DNA of 64,000 nucleotides from Owenia fusiformis (taxonomy: Eukaryota > Annelida > Polychaeta > Sabellida > Oweniidae): positions 27,458,166-27,522,165 of the forward strand of contig CAIIXF020000011.1 of NCBI GenBank assembly GCA_903813345.2. Direction: 5' to 3'. The notes beneath the pieces were generated by a model that did no database searches, was not told the DNA's origin, and saw nothing but the letters and a program-made list of their open reading frames with translations. Both the position numbers and the translations under genes were made by a program. Positions 41,904-54,053 of the stretch are shown here, in pieces. Every line of letters starts with the position of its first letter. The first letter of the stretch is position 1.

Positions 41904-44900
41904 GTGAGTATTTCTTTATTTTCGTAATCTTATCATAAAACAAATAATAACCCATGACGGAGACTTGTTAAGGTCAGGCTAACCAGATAGGTCAAAATCT
42001 AAGATATCATTTTGCCAGAGTACGCGCACCCTCCGTAACGGCTTTTAGAACTATTTGCTAGTTGAATGTACTCTTTTTCGGCATCTCGACATCTGTATGC
42101 AAAAATAAAACAGAGTGGTACACAATAAATTCGATTTGAAATTTTACAGCCGATGAAACTTTTATGAAAATACAGAACTTTGGACTTTTAACATTGGATA
42201 ATTTGTCAACTTTAATGTCAATGTTGATGTCCTGTTCTCTGTGAATGTAAATCATCGCCAATGATGCACAGGGTGTAAAATAAATATGTTCTCTCCCCTC
42301 AACTATAACATTCACAAAATGTTGCATAACTTTTTGTCATATGATTTCTGAATTGTTCTTTAGCAACTATAGGCTTCATGGAGCAACTCTACAAGAAGTT
42401 TTAAATGACTAGTACTAGCTCAACTTTGTGCACTTTTATGCACAAAAGTTCATACTCTTGAAATCAAGGGGAGAACATATTTATTTGATACCCTGTACTG
42501 TAGATACTTACTCGTTCAAGACTGAACAAATGTATGTTTTCTTGTATTTCAACTTGTTTAAATATGGCGAGCCATTGCGTTTCGGGCACTTTTTAGTCCT
42601 CCAATTATGTATATTTGACAGGGTTTGGTATTAACGATTAAATATCCGACATTTCCTGATCTTTGCGAGAGGACAGGCAGTAGTGTCGAAGAGATGACCA
42701 GAGCTACAGCGGTGAGGAATATTGGATATATAATCGGGTGTTTAGTAGGAGGTGAGTCAAAGTATAATTATGGATATTGGATATATAATTGGTTGTTTAG
42801 TAGGAGGTGAGTCAAGGTACGACATGCAGAAACTTGAACACCGAACATGCCCGTTTATACTTGTCCAGCTAGCGAGTGTTGAAGACCAATTTCATTATTT
42901 TAGGCGTGAAATGTTCTATAATACTTTACCGAAAACCATCGTTTTACAAAATATAGCTTCATAAGTATTTAGTTAATCTGACGCGTACCTGAACTGTCGA
43001 GAGCCTTTTTATACTAGTTATAGTCAATCTTCAAAAGGCACAGTGCGGACCGAAGAAGATTGGGGTAACAAAAAACAAGGAAACACGTCACTAACACAGT
43101 CAATTAATCCTAATGGCTGCAGAGGGGTCAAATTGACCACCTCCCACACTCGTTTTTTTCAATCGTACTTTTCTTGGCCTCTGCTATTTTCCTAGCATGA
43201 GTTGACACCTTTTGGCGTTCCATTTCAAATACTAAAACGATAGAAAGTAATTTAGCTCATAAACGCTGTTAAAGTTTCTCCATCATGTAATTAAACATTC
43301 ATATACGTTTTCGGTTTTTCTACAGGTATTCTATTCGACCGATTTCGGAAAACTTGGGATCTTCAGTTATCTTCGGGATTTTTGCTGTTGGCAGTTTCTG
43401 TTGCTTTCAAGCCCTGGTGTAGAGGTATCGTATCGTTAGCAGTTCTTTACTGGCTGGAAGGTGTATCCCATGGCATTTTTGGAATAGGTAAATATTGTCA
43501 TAAAGTTCTCATAATATATCTCTAACTTTTTCAATGTGATTTAATAAGATTTTCATAGAATGTGCAGCATGAAATGTCTTATTGATCTAGCTAAAATATT
43601 TAGCATAAAAATATTAGATAAACAATATATGCCATACTACCGGAAATCAACACCAATTTAGACACCTTTTGTGTGGTCTATTCAAACATTTAAAGACAAA
43701 CTGAAGGGGCATACTAGGGTGTTTCATTTTTCAAGAATGTTCTCAGATCATAACGGCCCTTTAACATGGGGTTACAAATAGTGCCGGTAGTTCAGTGATT
43801 TTTTTTCAACAAAATCGGATAATATTAAAACTGGTCCGTCGGCCATTATTTCCGTCCCATTGGAATACATTGTGGTCGACGCCCACTTTTCAATGGAAAA
43901 CATTATTTTGCTTATCATTTGCCGGAAATGATTGGAAAATGTTTTCCTGTTATAAGCATTTGGATGTACATCAAAACACTTTCAATTGATGCAAACTAGC
44001 TTGTTCTAGCACTTTTTGTCGCCGAGGTATTGTCAGTCTGGGGGAGGGGGTCAAAAATAAAAATTGATTTCAGCCACTTTTATTCTTAAAACATGTTTTA
44101 TTTGCAAGGGCATATTCGACTTTCCAAAGGATATTTAACAAAACAGTCGTAGAGTTCAACATCACTTCTAATGAAGCATTACAATCACACAATCCACATG
44201 ACCATTATAATACTAGTAGTTCGAAAAGGTGATGTATGTATTGGTTAATGAGGACTATTTTTTATTTTGTTATACCAGTAACAATTTTTGCTGGATTTAA
44301 ATACAACATTATATGCTGCACATTTTGCGAAAATTCCATTAGAATATATTGAAAAATAAAAACATTAAGGAGATATTAGGAGAATCTATCAACCTATCAA
44401 TGATAATGGTTATTGAAAATTAGCACCGATTATACAGATCAGTCACTAATAAACACGTATTGCTGATGCACTTGTTTTCCAGCTGGCAATGGGATGATGA
44501 TAGCCATATGGGGAGGAAATACACCAGCCCCACTACAGGCCATGCACTTTGGGAGTAGGATCGGGTCGTTAGTAGCGCCTGCTCTGGCGTATCCTTTCCT
44601 CAGCGCTACCCGTGGGGAAGCTCTCTACGCAAATGCAACCATACCTAACAACACCGAGACGACTGAATTCACATTTACATCCAACATCGAGGTACCATAT
44701 GTGATATGTGGAGGATTAGGCGTATTTGCATCACTTGGGTATTTGGTGGTGTATTTAGCACCACGGCCCCAAGGACTGGTATTCACCAATGTACCTAAAG
44801 GAAGGAATTTAAAGGAATTGTTACATCCGGGTTCTTTCACCAATGGGAATGCGAGATACGGTGTAATCTTGATGACGTGTATATTCTTGTACTTCTCAGT

Positions 44901-45456
44901 TAACGGGGCATGTAGTTCACATTTTCAATTACTACAAGCTTCAATAGCCACCGAGACCTTAAATGCGACAAAACAGGAGGCTTCACTCATGCAGTTTGCC
45001 GCAAGAGGATCTGCGATTTTAGGAAATTTCATAATAATTCCAGTCTCAAAGTTTGCTCCAATGCCGTTTATCGTGTTCGTACAATGCCATGCTATCGCCA
45101 TAATCAACATAACAGCGGTTGCACTGGCTTTAAAGAGTCGTATGAATTTTGCGGTTCTCGGCTGCGTCTTTGATTTCTTCTTTGCCTCAATATGGGCGTC
45201 TGGGATGGCATGGCCGGAGATGTATATTGATGTGACTGGTTCAGCCATTATGATATGGAACATTGGGTGTGGCCTGGGAAACGCTATAATGGAATGGGGT
45301 AGTGGTTACATATTGCAGTATCATGGGGCGCAGTCAGTGATGTGGCTCTGCGCAGCGTTTGCTATTTCCTTGTGTTTGCTGATATACGTCACACAATGTG
45401 TGATGTCTTACCATGGACCAAAGAAAAGACATCTTGTCCCTACAAACATTAATTAA
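41643..45456 (+). CDS. NaGLT1/MFSD4B-like sugar transporter (MFS), copy 1, complete
   Basis: Four exons: 41643-41903, 42622-42751, 43326-43487, 44483-45456; 1527 nt, 508 residues, the usual length for this family. Residues 1-68 are a hydrophilic N-terminus. TM1 is TILLIVTWIVNGLVLTI, followed by PTFPDLCERTGSSVEEM, as in MFSD4/NaGLT1 proteins. TM2 ends in GYIIGCLVGGILFDRFR, the MFS signature loop (G-GxLFDR). TM4-5 hold GNGMMIAIWGGN and PLQAMHFGSRIGSLVAPAL, matching the family's IWG....P..QA.HF...G.F.AP. The middle loop has an N-glycosylation site (NATIPNNTE). Vertebrate NaGLT1 is a sodium-dependent glucose transporter; substrate here is unproven. Start: first ATG conserved with copy 2 (M-S-x-E-I-K); an ATG 30 codons upstream is not conserved. 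Confidence 0.92.
42622..42751 (+). CDS. MFS copy 1 exon 2
   Basis: Residues 88-130, phase 1 out. Acceptor TGACAG. The donor at 42752 keeps phase with exon 3. A duplicated donor at 42807 would not. Confidence 0.9.
42721..42815 (+). repeat. 55-bp tandem duplication across an exon-intron border
   Basis: ATTGGATATATAAT...GGAGGTGAGTCAA occurs at 42721 and again at 42776 with few changes. The second paralogue (62876-62915) has it once. Confidence 0.95.
43326..43487 (+). CDS. MFS copy 1 exon 3
   Basis: Residues 131-184: GILFDRFR, two helices, then YWLEGVSHGIFGI. Acceptor CTACAG, donor GTAAAT. Confidence 0.92.
44483..45456 (+). CDS. MFS copy 1 exon 4
   Basis: Residues 185-508, remaining helices; stop TAA at 45454-45456. 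Confidence 0.95.
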
Positions 45457-45570
45457 TAATGAATCAATGTTTTGGTATACAAATAATAATGTACAAAAAT
45501 TAAAATATATGATTTATTTATTTTAATCTGTGACATGGTTTCAATATGTATCTAAGATACCGCGATAAAC

Positions 45571-46921
45571 ACGCCTAACCATCGATAACGTACAATGCCA
45601 ACATATACCGTCGGACACATTAGATGTACGGTGTCACTGTTAACTGATTTGAAGCAAAAACTATGATGTAGGTTTGATGTAGATTTTAAAAAAATAATCT
45701 GAGGAATACATAAAGGATTTCATGTTTGATTTCGTGTGTATTCGCTTCGAAAGACTTTCTGATTATGTTAAAAGATTTTCGAGCAGTGCTCGATTTCTTT
45801 CGTAGTAAATCTACCCACAAAAATTGGTCGGTTGAAAAATGTTGTTTTTTCACATTTCCTTTGATCATTTTTTCCCCTGTCGCCTAAGCGTGTCGATTAT
45901 TTTGATGAGAATATGTTTCGCTAAACTACACAATTTAGGATGAGTGAAGATTTGATAAACATTATGTATTGGGTATAATTTTTTAAATTCAGATATGTAC
46001 GTTGTCAGCTCCGGTGTACGGTGTCCGTGTAATTGAAATTCAAGAGATGTAATATTGAACAATGCAGTAATTCTATTTCAAAATCAATTCAGGATTGTAA
46101 TGAGTACAGGTTATGTTCAACGAACATGTTCAAGTATCCCTAATACAGATGTTGCTAAAGATAAGGTAAATGTGATTTTTAAATCTTGTTGAATGCTATT
46201 TTATTTTATGAAACTGTTGGTATGGTGATTAATATGTGAACATTAGGTGTTTGCTTCCAATCTCATTTGGCGTCTATACGTTACTGTTATCATCATTATG
46301 GTAATAAGATACCCTTTTATGGATTTTGATAATCTGAATAAGTTCATAGAGAGCTAGTCGAAGACGACTTTTTAAATTCCTGTTTATGCTATAAAAAGTG
46401 GAAAGTGCAGAGGTTCAATAGTTCAATCAAGTTGAAGTAATACTATAATTGTCCAATTTCATTTTTAAATACATCTGATCCCCCTGCCCGTTAGTGTTAT
46501 GAAAAATATGTTGTCTTCATCAGGGTTTACTGTGGATTGAGACATGTAAGTTCAATGGGACAACGTACATCGAATTGACAACTTACGCTTGTGATTTTTT
46601 TAAATTGTAGCCAATTCTCATGAAAATAATCGACATTCTTAGGCGACAGGGGGAAAAATTATCAAAGGAAATGCGAAAAAACAACATTTTCCAACCGATC
46701 AATTTTGTGGGTAGATTTACTCCGAAAAAACACTGCTCAAAAATCTTTTAACATAATCAGAAAGCTAAAAGTCTTCCCAGGCAAATACACACGGAAATAA
46801 ACATGAAACCCTTTAAAACCTACATCATAGTTTTCGCTTCAAATCAGTTAATAATGACACTTTACATCTAAAGTGTACGACATTATATTTTGTCACTGTA
46901 CTTTGTCGATGGTTAGGCGTG
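45571..46921. mobile_element. Foldback element with about 320-bp inverted repeats
   Basis: ACGCCTAACCATCGA at 45571 and its complement at 46906-46920. The inverted repeats run to about 45910 and from about 46616, sharing phrases such as CGCCTAAG/CTTAGGCG, ATCTACCCACAAAA/TTTTGTGGGTAGAT and CAAATCAGTTAA/TTAACTGATTTG. Divergence is visible, so it is old. No transposase. Confidence 0.85.
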
Positions 46922-47507
46922 ACAAAACAATAAACCCAGGTCGTCATTGTCCTATTAGAAGATTATACCCAAATATATAAACCTAAACGTTATACAGGGC
47001 CCTGACAGGGTCTGGTGTTATAGATGGGAACCCAAATTTGACGTGGATAAATATGTCGACGTTATCTCCGCTGAACTAAACGCCCTTCAAATTCTTTTGT
47101 CATTTATTGCCTAAATTACCCGGAACTTCAATTCAAGTATTATGAATCTATGGTGAGTCCTGATTCATGATTCAGAAAACTAATCCAAACATGGAAATGT
47201 AATTGGCATTAATAGTCTGACATATAATATTGTTATAATTTATTTACTGTGCAAAACAATTACAAAAAAAGTAAAAAACAAATAAAACAATAATAGAGCG
47301 TTCAATGAGTCCAATGATTATTCATTTGAATTTTCATCTCCATAATCTGAAATGGGAAATATTTTAAAGGTTGTAGAGATAAAAATGATTTCATATTTGA
47401 GACATTCAATTTTTCTAGATTTTCTTCATTAGTAAACATCAAATAGGCAGACACTATGAACCAGGAAAACTGTTCTCCTATTATGTTTCCAAATTTCAAG
47501 AACAATA
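46922..47507. other. Intergenic, nothing recognised
   Basis: AT-rich DNA without gene or repeat signature. Confidence 0.45.
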
Positions 47508-48055
47508 AAACAAGATGGCCGCCCAAAAGTTAATCAGCTCTAGTACTTGATATCCTCTATCATTTGTGTAAATTTGAAGGAAATCCGATGAACGGTTTTC
47601 CTGAAATGGCGATGACAAGATTTCTCAAAAAACCTTCAAAATGGCCACCAGAAAACAAGATGGCCGCCCAAAAGTTAATCAGCTCTAGTACTTGATATCC
47701 TCAATCCTGTGTGTAAATTGAAAGAAATCCGATGAGCGGATTTTCTGAAATGGCGATGACAAGATTTTTCGAAAAATCTTCAAAATGGCTGCCAGAAAAC
47801 AAGATGGCCGCCCAAAAGTTATTCAGCTCTAGTACTTGATATCCTCTTTCATTTGTGTAAATTTGAAGGAAATCAAATGGGCGGTTTTCCTGAAATGGCG
47901 ATGACAAGATTTTTCGAAAAACCTTCAAAATGGCCGCCAGAAAACAAGATGGCCACCCAAAAGTTGATCAGCTCTAGTACTTTATATGCTCTATCATCTC
48001 TGCGAATTTGGAGAAAATCTGATGAGCAGTTTTCCTTAAACGGCGATGACAAAAA
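47508..48055 (+). repeat. About 145-bp tandem repeat, four units
   Basis: AACAAGATGGCCGCCCAAAAG recurs near 47508, 47655, 47799 and 47942, each followed by TCAGCTCTAGTACTTGATAT and AAATGGCGATGACAAGATTT. Open frames through it are by-products. Confidence 0.93.
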
Positions 48056-48058
48056 GCG

Positions 48059-48121
48059 GGACGATCACGATCACGATCACGACCACGATCACGATCACGA
48101 CCACGATCACGACCACGACCA
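48059..48121 (+). repeat. (GATCAC/GACCAC)n microsatellite
   Basis: Ten or so hexamer units; encodes His-Asp repeats on one strand and Arg-Asp on the other by chance. Confidence 0.97.
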
Positions 48122-48609
48122 GTATGACGACTATATCCCACCGACGGTGTGATAAAAAGTTCATTATTGCTATTGAAAATCAATCCCATGTAAACCAATG
48201 CATCTTTGTGGATTTTCGAGCTCAAATAAGAACATGTTCATTCCAGCTTGTGCAATTAAAACTCTTATTTATAGATTTTGATAGGTAACATATGGGAATT
48301 GGCCATTCGCTCTTAAAATGCAAGTAAATATCTATTAATTCTGTACGTCTCTTGAATTAACAATATGTAGATATATCAAAATATATTGTGTATTAACCCC
48401 ATTATCCCTGCCCCATAGCCAGGAGGAGGGGGTTGGGGTTCAAACCAACCTCTTCCTGTGGCCAAAAGTTCTTTCAAAATCATACAGTCTTTCACCATTT
48501 TGAGCACTTTTCGAGAGATTTTTGGTCAAAGTTGTGAAATGTGCCCCCCCCCCCGACGACCCATTCATGAGTCATAACAAGGGACAAGTCTGTTTTACCT
48601 TCAATGTAA
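48122..48609. other. Intergenic, nothing recognised
   Basis: Contains a C-run at 48544-48554 and no protein-like frame. Confidence 0.45.
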
Positions 48610-49405
48610 CCCCCCTATCACACCAAACTCGTTCTTACCGGTTCTTGCCAGTCCTACGAAAACGTCGTAAAACGGGCTCAATCTAGCTGTGGTCGGGAAA
48701 TATGTCTGAAATAATAAGCTTCTTCAATTCGTTCTTAAACAGTCTTTAATACGTCGTTCGCAGTTCGTTCAGGTCGCACCACGTCGGTGTGCAACGTAGT
48801 AGAACGCGTCCCTTGGTCTAGAAGGTCAACATGACCTGATTACAGAACGTTATGGTCGCCATCGAATTTTGAATCGATTCAAAATTCTAAAATCACATTC
48901 CCGTCTGAGAACGATCATAAAGTTCGTAAATAGACCTTAGAAAGTTGCAACTACGTTCATTCCGTTCGCACACAGTTTTGAAGAACGCAGTGGCAACTTG
49001 TTTGGTGTGATAGCTATATTTTTGCTAACTCGTTCATAAGCAGTGTTAAATACGTTCTCAATCAGTTTAAACCCGTTTGCAATTAGTTCTACCTCGTTCT
49101 CAACACGTCCTCAGACAATTCAACTCGTTGTTAAAACGTCCTTAGTAGGATTGAAGTACGACTGTTCCGTTCGTAGTACGTCCAGCTCGTCGTTAGTACG
49201 TTGTCACTCGTTCTAATTGTAGAACGTGACGACCACGAGAACATTTTGAGCATTGTCTAAGTTCTAGAGGACCTACCCGTTCGAGTATGTTTGATGAAGT
49301 TTGTTAATAGATCCCAAACGGTTCTTAGTAGGTCCAGTCCGTTCGTACACAGTTGAAGCCCGTTTTTGAGAACGTAGTGAGAACTAGTTTGGTGTGATAG
49401 TAGGG
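48610..49405. mobile_element. Harbinger-like MITE, copy 4 (uninterrupted)
   Basis: Begins CCCCCCTATCACACCAAACT, ends AGTTTGGTGTGATAGTAGGG, flanked by TAA (48607-48609 and 49406-49408). 796 bp, close to copy 1 in sequence, and shows the empty site for the nested element (TTGTAGAACGTGACG near 49217). Confidence 0.9.
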
Positions 49406-51868
49406 TAAAGGGCGTTTTGTGTTATACATTTTACATTGTGTAATATAAGGTCAAGATTATGCGAAGGTCAGGCTCCTTTAACGGAGCCTTTATTTTTTGT
49501 TTTTCATCTCAATCGTGCAATTATTGGCTCAACATAAGAGTAAATAATTCGATTTTGAAAGCCAGGGTTTCATCTTTATCTACAAAATCGTATTTCGCGG
49601 TAAATTGTTTCAACCACACACGTCATGAAAACAGTTTTGCCACGAAAAAAGACTAGTGCTGACTTTATATCCCCGATATCATGATAAAATGAATTTTTGG
49701 AATTATTGATGGTTCACCATCGTAAAGTGTGGCTTCATACGATAGGATAGCATTAATATCTCTAAATCGAGTAAAATGGTTTGAGTACAACTTTGAATTG
49801 GCTTTCTGACTTTAATACCCTTCACTAAATGGCTTAGTGTCTCGGGGACATTTTTGGTCACGTTGTCATTCCCGGATGCCCAAACATCTCAGAAACACAA
49901 AGGTACTCGAATGATCTTGATTAGACATCACATGGTGCAGAGAAATAGTAATTTTACTAAGTGGCTCTGAAAATAAAAATACAAGTTTGTCATAATACAC
50001 TGTATATACATAAACAAATGACCTTTCATGTTATATATTCAATGGACACATGGTTTTGCAAGTGTATGTTTGTTACTTAACATAAAAACGTACATGGCGT
50101 CGTGTATATGAAACATCGTGTCAGCTCCTTACATTAGTACTAAATGTCAAATTCGATGTTGTCCAAACCTGTATGGGAGTCGACATCTTTACACAACATT
50201 TTCTCAAGAACGTTCTTGGGTCAGGATAACCAGAAAGGTCAAAACCAAATATATCATTTTGCCAATATACTCCTGCTGAATAGACTACTTGACTTTATAT
50301 TTAATAAGGGAATACTTGAGATAAAAGAATTGTTTTAGCGTCTTCATTTGCACTATTTTAACCTACTATCTAGTAGGTCTCGTGTACAAATGTTATATCG
50401 AGCAGTTAATTTACAGTACACGTGTCGTTGTACACGTGACAAGATGGTTATCCTCGTATTTGGAGGGTAAGTAGGGTTGTAGAATGGCCCCATATTGACA
50501 TGACGTCATTCATCCTTCTACCAATTGCTACTTGTTTGAAATAGATTTATTATTCTCGGCCTGGAGTTTGAAAGACAATTCAATTGCAGAATCTTCTAAC
50601 CTTCAAGACTTCTACTATTGATTTAATTTATCGGAATCTGTTTTCGTTGCTTTTAAGGTCATATGCATGTAATCGATCTGTTTGCACGAGCTTGTTTTTA
50701 AAGGTCCCATGTAAAGTTTTAATCACTTTGCTCTGTAGTGCCTTTTGGTTTTTGGCATGCATTAATGATCCGATTATAGAGCGGCAAAGCTGTAACTGCT
50801 GCTTAAGCATTAATGGTCTTTATAGTCCCATTACATCGTTCTCGACAAAACACAGACTATACGACACTTTCTAATGAAAATAATGTTAAAAGACAGTGAT
50901 TGTTTTACATTAGGCAACAAAACGATCCCCGGGGTAAACTAGGTTCAGAACCCAGATTTAAATAAACGTAATGATACAGTGAAAATGGCCATTTGGATGC
51001 TAAGATAATGTTTAACTCATTATGTAAGGATAAGACCCGGATGATTGAATCCTCTGCCATGCATGCGTCATCTGGAATAAAAGTCATTCAACCATCAGTG
51101 CTTTATAGATGCGAGATGTGCAATTTGGATAGGACACAAATATTGGAAATTTGAAAAATGAGAAAGTTCTACATTTGGGCTAATTACAATGGAAAACTGT
51201 CAATAGAAAACTGTCTAGAGAATGAGATTTTTGTTTTTGAATAGAGTGGTGAATGTACTACATAAATTATCTTCAAAAACAAATAGCTACTTTGCAGAAT
51301 TAGTAGTTATGTTGTCAGAAAAATTGCTTATGCAGAACTCGATCAAATGGTTGATCTATTCAGTGGAATAAGGAAAATGATGTGTTTAACAGTGTTAAGC
51401 GTTGTATTTGACGATCTAAAACCCGTTTTAAAATGGCTGGAAATTCAAATATTTAGACATCATTAGATGAATAACGTTTTTTTCAATAGTCATATCTTTT
51501 AAAAACTGTCTCAAATGACTTTATAAGTCATGAAAGGTAATGTCACTGGGTCAAATAATGTTAAATATACATAAGATTAATGTAAGATCTATCTATGATG
51601 CATTTATAATAAGCCACCAAAAATCTCCATAAATGCTTAACTCCGATTTAGATAAGTGCATACAATTCCTTCTTACGTATTTATCTCATATACCATTAGC
51701 AAATGCTAGTGCACATTTGATAGTACATTTACATCATATCCAGAAAACATGATGTATTACGTATTTATCATTTATTAATATGGGTTTATAAATATATCGA
51801 ATGCATTTGTGACGCATTAATACCGATCATATAACACGTGTTTTTACTTTGAATAGTTATGTAATTAA
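49406..51868. other. Intergenic, part of the tandem MFS duplication
   Basis: The 50540-50670 part resembles 41360-41480 (shared TCATATGCATGTAATCGATC and AGACTTCTACTATTGATTTAA-like words). 50219-50275 resembles 41965-42015. No gene recognised. Confidence 0.55.
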
Positions 51869-52239
51869 AGAGAGAATCAGATCTAGCGAGCAACCTAACA
51901 AAAAATTGTTTCAATTTTAGAATATTTCTGGCCCATGTCATTCCTTTTCATGTCTATTTTCTAAAAATACCCGAAGTGCACACTTTATTTCAGGAAAACT
52001 CGAGATTTTTACAATAATGTATTACTTTTCTATAAGAATGGTTACCATTCTTATTATTTGGGAGAATTTAAACATTTTTCACTCATCTTTTGCACTTTGA
52101 ATCCCTTATAACGTCACCGATTTATAACATATCGTGAATCTTTTGGAGATATTGTATTTGATGTTGTAAGGAATAGATTGGTAGATCAATTGTTCATGTT
52201 GCTTGTAATTTTGTCGACCCCATAGATCTGATTCTGCCT
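51869..52239 (+). mobile_element. TTAA-flanked MITE, second family, copy 2
   Basis: Same ends as 21082-21340, flanked by TTAA at 51865-51868 and 52240-52243. About 110 bp longer in the middle. Confidence 0.85.
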
Positions 52240-52243
52240 TTAA

Positions 52244-53792
52244 AGCTGCTCCGCAAGCTCGCCCGCCATTTTTAGGACAAACCTGTCAATATCTTACCTT
52301 TCTAGAATGGCAGACTATGACCCTGAACACAACAGAATAACAGAGATTTCTCGTTTGAACTGGACACTTCAATTTTCCTAAATTTGCAGCGAATTTTATG
52401 TCGTCTATGGTGCTCGATATTTGGTGACGTCATTCATTTATGCACAGAATACAAACATCCAACTAGGAGGCTGACAGCACAAAAGCGGTGATTATTAAAA
52501 AAGTAAGTGGTCTTCCGCGGGATTATATTCTATGACGGCATTCTCAAGAAAAAAAATCAGTGTATAGGGCATGAGACAAGAATACCTTATTTGTAAGATT
52601 ATAATGGCGTATGTGTTGGCGTATTAATATTATCATTTATATAATGGCCATTATCATATTTTCCCTCAAAATAAAATTCAGATTGCGTTCCTCCTATCAA
52701 ATTACCTATGTATATATAAATCACACAAATACATTTTTAAATGCTACTTGGAGAAGTATTAGAACTCATTATAGAATTTCTGATCTAATTGTGCCACCTT
52801 CACTTTCTCATATTTCAACAAAGCCATATTAAAAATACAAAATTGTACTCAATCATTACATTACTTATATCAAAATGTCACACATAGCCTGGAAATGATT
52901 TTTGATTACAACTTGGAGCACTATTACTGACTATTTATTCTCTGAAGCTGCAAAAATAAGATTGGTGAAACTAAAAAATAACGAAAATATGCTTTTATTT
53001 CGATAAATTATAATTTCTCCCAAACCAATCAACATATCTCTCTATAATTTCAGGATACACTGATCATCTTTACTGGTGACATATTATGTAGAAATCAGTA
53101 CTATGGCAAATATTTAATTGATTTTATAGAATGATAATCTAATACCCCCCCCCCCTCAAATATTATTCTAGGGGGGTAAAAAGGCTCAGAATCCTTCGTC
53201 CACAAACTAATACGACCCAGACATATGTGAATTGATGCTGAAAAAAGTTAACTTTCAGAAAAATTATATCTAGCAAAAGTGGCCCTCTGACTTCCCAAAA
53301 CGCTTGCTGTAGACTGGCCTATTGTGTATTTACATAAATATAATAAATGCAACTGTTTGTTACATGCGTTCAGTCGATGATATAACTTATTTACTTTCAC
53401 CACAAATACGCCAACACATAAGCCACATTAATCTTAGTTAAATTAATTCCCATTGATGCACAATTCATTTATGTGTAAATGCCATTTTGTATATTTAAAT
53501 GCATTTACCTCATTTTATGGTTACACAAGAAAGCATTTTCAGGATTTGGACAGATTTATCCTATTTTACCCAGTGTATATTTAAACGATTAAACTATATT
53601 TTCAAACTTCACACAAAGCCTTTAATGTACAATACTGGCAGATGGTCTTCGCGCAGCAAAAATCATTAGTTAATTTTTAACACATACGTGTATGTTACAG
53701 AAACGATGCCAATAGCTTCATACTAAGCAAGGAGTCTTGACACAATTTAAAACTGCTGAAAATACAGCCTAAGCGCCGGTAATAATATTACA
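52244..53792. other. Upstream region of the second MFS gene
   Basis: No gene recognised. 53660-53790 resembles 41525-41642 just upstream of the first MFS gene's start (ACGTGT.TGTTACA..., GCCA.TAGCTTCATA). Confidence 0.5.
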
Positions 53793-54053
53793 ATGTCATG
53801 CGAAATTAAACCAAAAACATTCGACGCAAAGTATATCAATATTGCTGATGTTGATAGCCCTAAAGAGGAAGGTGATAGAGATATTAACGATGGTGACATT
53901 AATGGATGTGTTACTCCGTTGACTGATCATGCCAGTCAAATAGATGAAATTAAAGGTGTAGATGACCAGGTCAGTAAGGCATCTTCAGAGAAGAAAGTGT
54001 TTCGATATAAACTTATGAAGACGATCCTCTTAATAGTGACATATATCGTCAAC
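53793..54053 (+). CDS. MFS copy 2 exon 1
   Basis: Residues 1-87, donor GTGAGT as in copy 1. Confidence 0.88.

Noticed and set aside
42268-42500. Small inverted repeat (AATAAATATGTTCTC and partner) in MFS copy 1 intron 1
   Set aside because: Short and imperfect with no flanking duplication; too weak to call an element.
47853-48288. His-Asp and Arg-Asp repeat frames
   Set aside because: Produced by the hexamer microsatellite and the 145-bp repeat.
49465-49495. GGCTCCTTTAACGGAGCC hairpin followed by T-rich DNA
   Set aside because: Looks like a bacterial terminator, but the window is an animal genome; treated as chance.
52611-52832. Open frame ending TWRSIRTHYRISDLIVPP
   Set aside because: Faintly LINE-like but lacks any diagnostic block; chance cannot be excluded.
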